Source: Membranipora membranacea | Lineage: Eukaryota > Bryozoa > Gymnolaemata > Cheilostomatida > Membraniporidae | Assembly: GCA_914767715.1 (NCBI GenBank) | Contig: OU612065.1 | Location: 11,842,001 to 11,906,000, forward strand | Direction: 5' to 3' | Length of the DNA: 64,000 bases | Shown here: positions 61,823-64,000 of the stretch, piece by piece | How positions within the stretch are numbered: position 1 is the stretch's first letter | Layout: each line of letters begins with the position of its first letter | Position numbers and translations under genes: made by a program | Notes under the pieces: generated by a model | The model's input: only the letters and a program-made list of their open reading frames with translations | Databases searched by the model: none | What the model was told of the DNA's origin: nothing

Positions 61823-63383
61823 TATTACAAACAACTATTATTATCGTAAGATTCATTCAATTCAATTCTTTATTAGACTCCTTACTGATTGAAGTTGACT
61901 AGTTTTGAGGGCACCCTCTTCCAGCGGACGTTTGAGCTCACAAACCATACCTCATTATGGTGGTGTTTGTAGTTTCTAACGAAAGTTCTTCTGCTAAATA
62001 GTTAACTTAACCGGTTTTAGATTGTAGATACATTGAACTGCCAGGTTACTAAACCCGTCATGCTGAAAGCAGATGTATGTATAACTGGCTCTGATCCATA
62101 TCTTGAGATGGGTCGGATTACGGAAGCATGATAAAGAAGAATCAAGAAGGTAGGATTTTTTAAAGATTCTTGTGAATAGGAGGACAATATCGGATCATCT
62201 CTTCCAAGCTTCAATCGTTTTAGCAACGCAATGTTTAAGTGAAGCTAGATATCATTACCAGGTATCCTATCACAAATTTACAATTTATTAATTGTTTTGT
62301 AGAGAAAGCTGAAACATTGTGAAGAAGCTATGTATACATGGTAGAAATTTAGTGTTATTATGACTGCAGTGGGATTAGAATAATTAACTTCACTATTCAA
62401 CACACCATCATGTAAGTAACTCTCATTGCTTTCAAACAGTATTCTAGCAATTCCATCACAGCATTGGGTGGCCTATGGTGGTCAGTGAAGCTACTGCTCC
62501 AAATTCTTGAGATGGAATGTTATCTTATTGTCCGGTTCAGTTGTCTCAATCACATCTCTCAATCATAAACTTGTAAACACTCATATACTTGTATACTGTC
62601 ATGGAGTAGAATTTGTTTGTTGACACAATGTGGCACATGGGCACATTGTGATTAATTACAAATTCCAATGGACGTTAGAATATATGATGTATCAGTGCCA
62701 GCCCTTTTGTTTTAATTTTGTTCATTCATAATTACAGATCGAGGTAGGCCCATCTCACAGACAGCAGGTGGATGATTGGCACTGGTGACAGCTCACTGAT
62801 CACCTGCCCAATCCACCATGAGACCGGAAAGGTTGCGGAAGCCAGAGAAGAAATGAGGGAACCAATATTATCATAATGTAGCCGATGGGCTAAAATCACC
62901 TTGATAAATGTTCACCTTCGCTTAGAATATGGACTGATACTGCTCTGTTGGGATAGATCGAGGACTGGAGACATAGAGTTTGACATGCTTACTTGAAGTT
63001 TGACCTGAGCACCCTGAACTTCTACTCAATCTTATTGAAGGGGTGAGTTGTATGAAAGGGAATTGTATTTTGTCTGCATTTTTCTCCAACTACGGACGAA
63101 ATGCAAACGGCTAGCATGTGTTATATTCGTCAGTGAGAGGTTGCAGATTAAGGCTAAACCCCCAAAAAAAGTCTTTTGTAATAAAAAAAACACTCAAAAT
63201 TGTGTGAAATAAGGTCCAAGCAATGGGCCATGTAAGGCCAACAACCTTAACACGTACGCTGTGTTGCATAGGGTGGCAATGGTGATACGGACTGTGATAT
63301 GGGACGAGAGAACACAACTCTGAGTTCTAAATAGCGTGTACACTAATTAGCGCCATCAACCCATTCTTTTTTTTTGGGATGGT

Positions 63384-63560
63384 GAGATGGCGCAATCGGT
63401 TAGCGCGCTTGCTACTCAATGCTAGGCGATTGGTGCCGCATGAGTTGTGGGTTTGAGTCCTATTAAGGGAGCTTTCAAGGTTGATTGTTACAGCCCCAAG
63501 CACCCTTGGGTGTATACCTCTTCGAGAACACTCAAACTTGTGTGGAATGAGTAAACAAGA
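63384..63560 (+). mobile_element. tRNA-derived SINE
   Basis: Head with an A-box-like TGGCGCAATCGGTTAGCGCG and a B box GGGTTTGAGTCC, spaced as in a tRNA gene but with an extended middle. It is followed by a non-tRNA body with CACCCTTGGGTG. The acceptor stem does not close, so it is not a tRNA gene. Confidence 0.65.
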
Positions 63561-64000
63561 TGTGCAGCTCCCGAATTATCCTTAAGAAGTATTGTTTGTC
63601 GTGATGACACCCACATTAACAAACTGCGTTCTCAATTTCCCCTTTATTATACTTTCAGGTAAGCTTTAAATTGCAGTTTCAAACCAACCAGTGTACATCG
63701 GCACTCCTGTTCGAAGATGGACTGAAACAGAACATTGTGATATCTCGACCCAGGACACAGAAGAAGAGAGTGGGCTGTCTAAATATCTATACACTGCTTA
63801 GGCCATATACTATACTGCTATACTAATCTATTATACTGCTGAGGCAACAAAAATTGAGTAAGTTGATCACAATTCCTTCCATGTACCATTATGATTTTCT
63901 ACATAGAAATATTTTTCGCGGTCAGTTTTCTTTAAAACGTGAAAAACTTTGTTGATGAAATTGGCGAATGCATGGAAACATTCACATTCCCCCCAGGGAC

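Larger units (their letters stand above)
55201..63857 (+). repeat. Tandem array of diverged exon-like modules (A, B, D, C, E)
   Basis: Five kinds of segment of about 80–210 bp recur. Most start after a pyrimidine-rich AG and end at GTGAGT/GTAAGT/GTAGG-like donors. A: 55201–55335, 59831–59905, 62926–63042. B: 55593–55726, 56297–56492, 59222–59382, 60159–60355, 63659–63857. D: 55949–56157, about 56734–56883, 60539–60665. C: 57642–57848, 61064–61263. E: 58544–58724, 59644–59781, 62021–62149. The order E-A-B-D-C repeats from left to right, so one several-kilobase locus seems to have been duplicated and partly lost. All frames are rich in stops, so the modules look like exons of a non-coding RNA, or of a decayed gene, or splice-like repeats. 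Which one cannot be told from sequence. Confidence 0.7.

Noticed and set aside
63384-63475. Possible tRNA gene
   Set aside because: Pol III boxes are visible, but spacing in the middle is too long and the stem does not close.

Overview
This is an animal (metazoan) nuclear genome window. It is AT-rich, its genes are split by many short GT–AG introns of roughly 100–1000 bp, and no bacterial gene organisation is present. The fully conserved SMG1, SF3B6 and RPL7 proteins, together with a MET-like receptor tyrosine kinase, point to an invertebrate. The IgGFc-binding domain and divergent MET-type kinase would fit an early-branching animal such as a sponge, but that placement is inference.

Layout. 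(1) 1–6.7 kb: mostly non-coding. It holds a MITE-like transposon (1662–2061), weak exon-like signals of a possible minus-strand membrane-protein gene (2.4–4.3 kb), a very long hairpin (5409–6130) and AT microsatellites. (2) 6774–33613, plus strand: a complete SMG1 gene, the PI3K-like kinase of nonsense-mediated mRNA decay. I reconstructed it as 63 coding exons that join in frame (10,596 nt, 3531 aa), from a Ser/Asn-rich N-terminus to the terminal FATC. Its introns carry a second long hairpin (20092–20800) and a tRNA-derived SINE (30068–30305). (3) 34945–36648, minus strand: complete SF3B6 (126 aa), an SF3b subunit at the branch point, in 4 exons. It is convergent with SMG1 and head-to-head with RPL7. 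(4) 37047–38808, plus strand: complete RPL7 (uL30, 243 aa), in 5 exons, with a 5'TOP-like start. (5) 38.8–41.8 kb: non-coding, with a foldback element that encloses a tRNA-like segment. (6) 41786–54187, plus strand: a receptor tyrosine kinase of 19 exons (3744 nt, 1247 aa, all phases agreeing). It is the most interesting gene here. The kinase and IPT/TIG stalk are MET/RON/plexin-like, but the ligand-binding head is an IgGFc-binding domain instead of SEMA–PSI, and the catalytic loop reads HAD instead of HRD. (7) 55.2–64 kb: no coding gene, but an array of about 15 diverged, exon-like modules (here called A, B, D, C, E). They are flanked by recurrent splice-like signals and reiterate in the same order, as if a spliced, non-coding locus had been duplicated in tandem. 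SINEs and a second MITE copy are inserted among them.

SMG1 (NMD), SF3B6 (splicing) and RPL7 (translation) are housekeeping RNA/protein-synthesis genes. Nothing in the sequence shows that they are co-regulated beyond the shared SF3B6/RPL7 promoter interval. The receptor gene is functionally separate. All identifications rest on reading motifs by eye; no database search was run.
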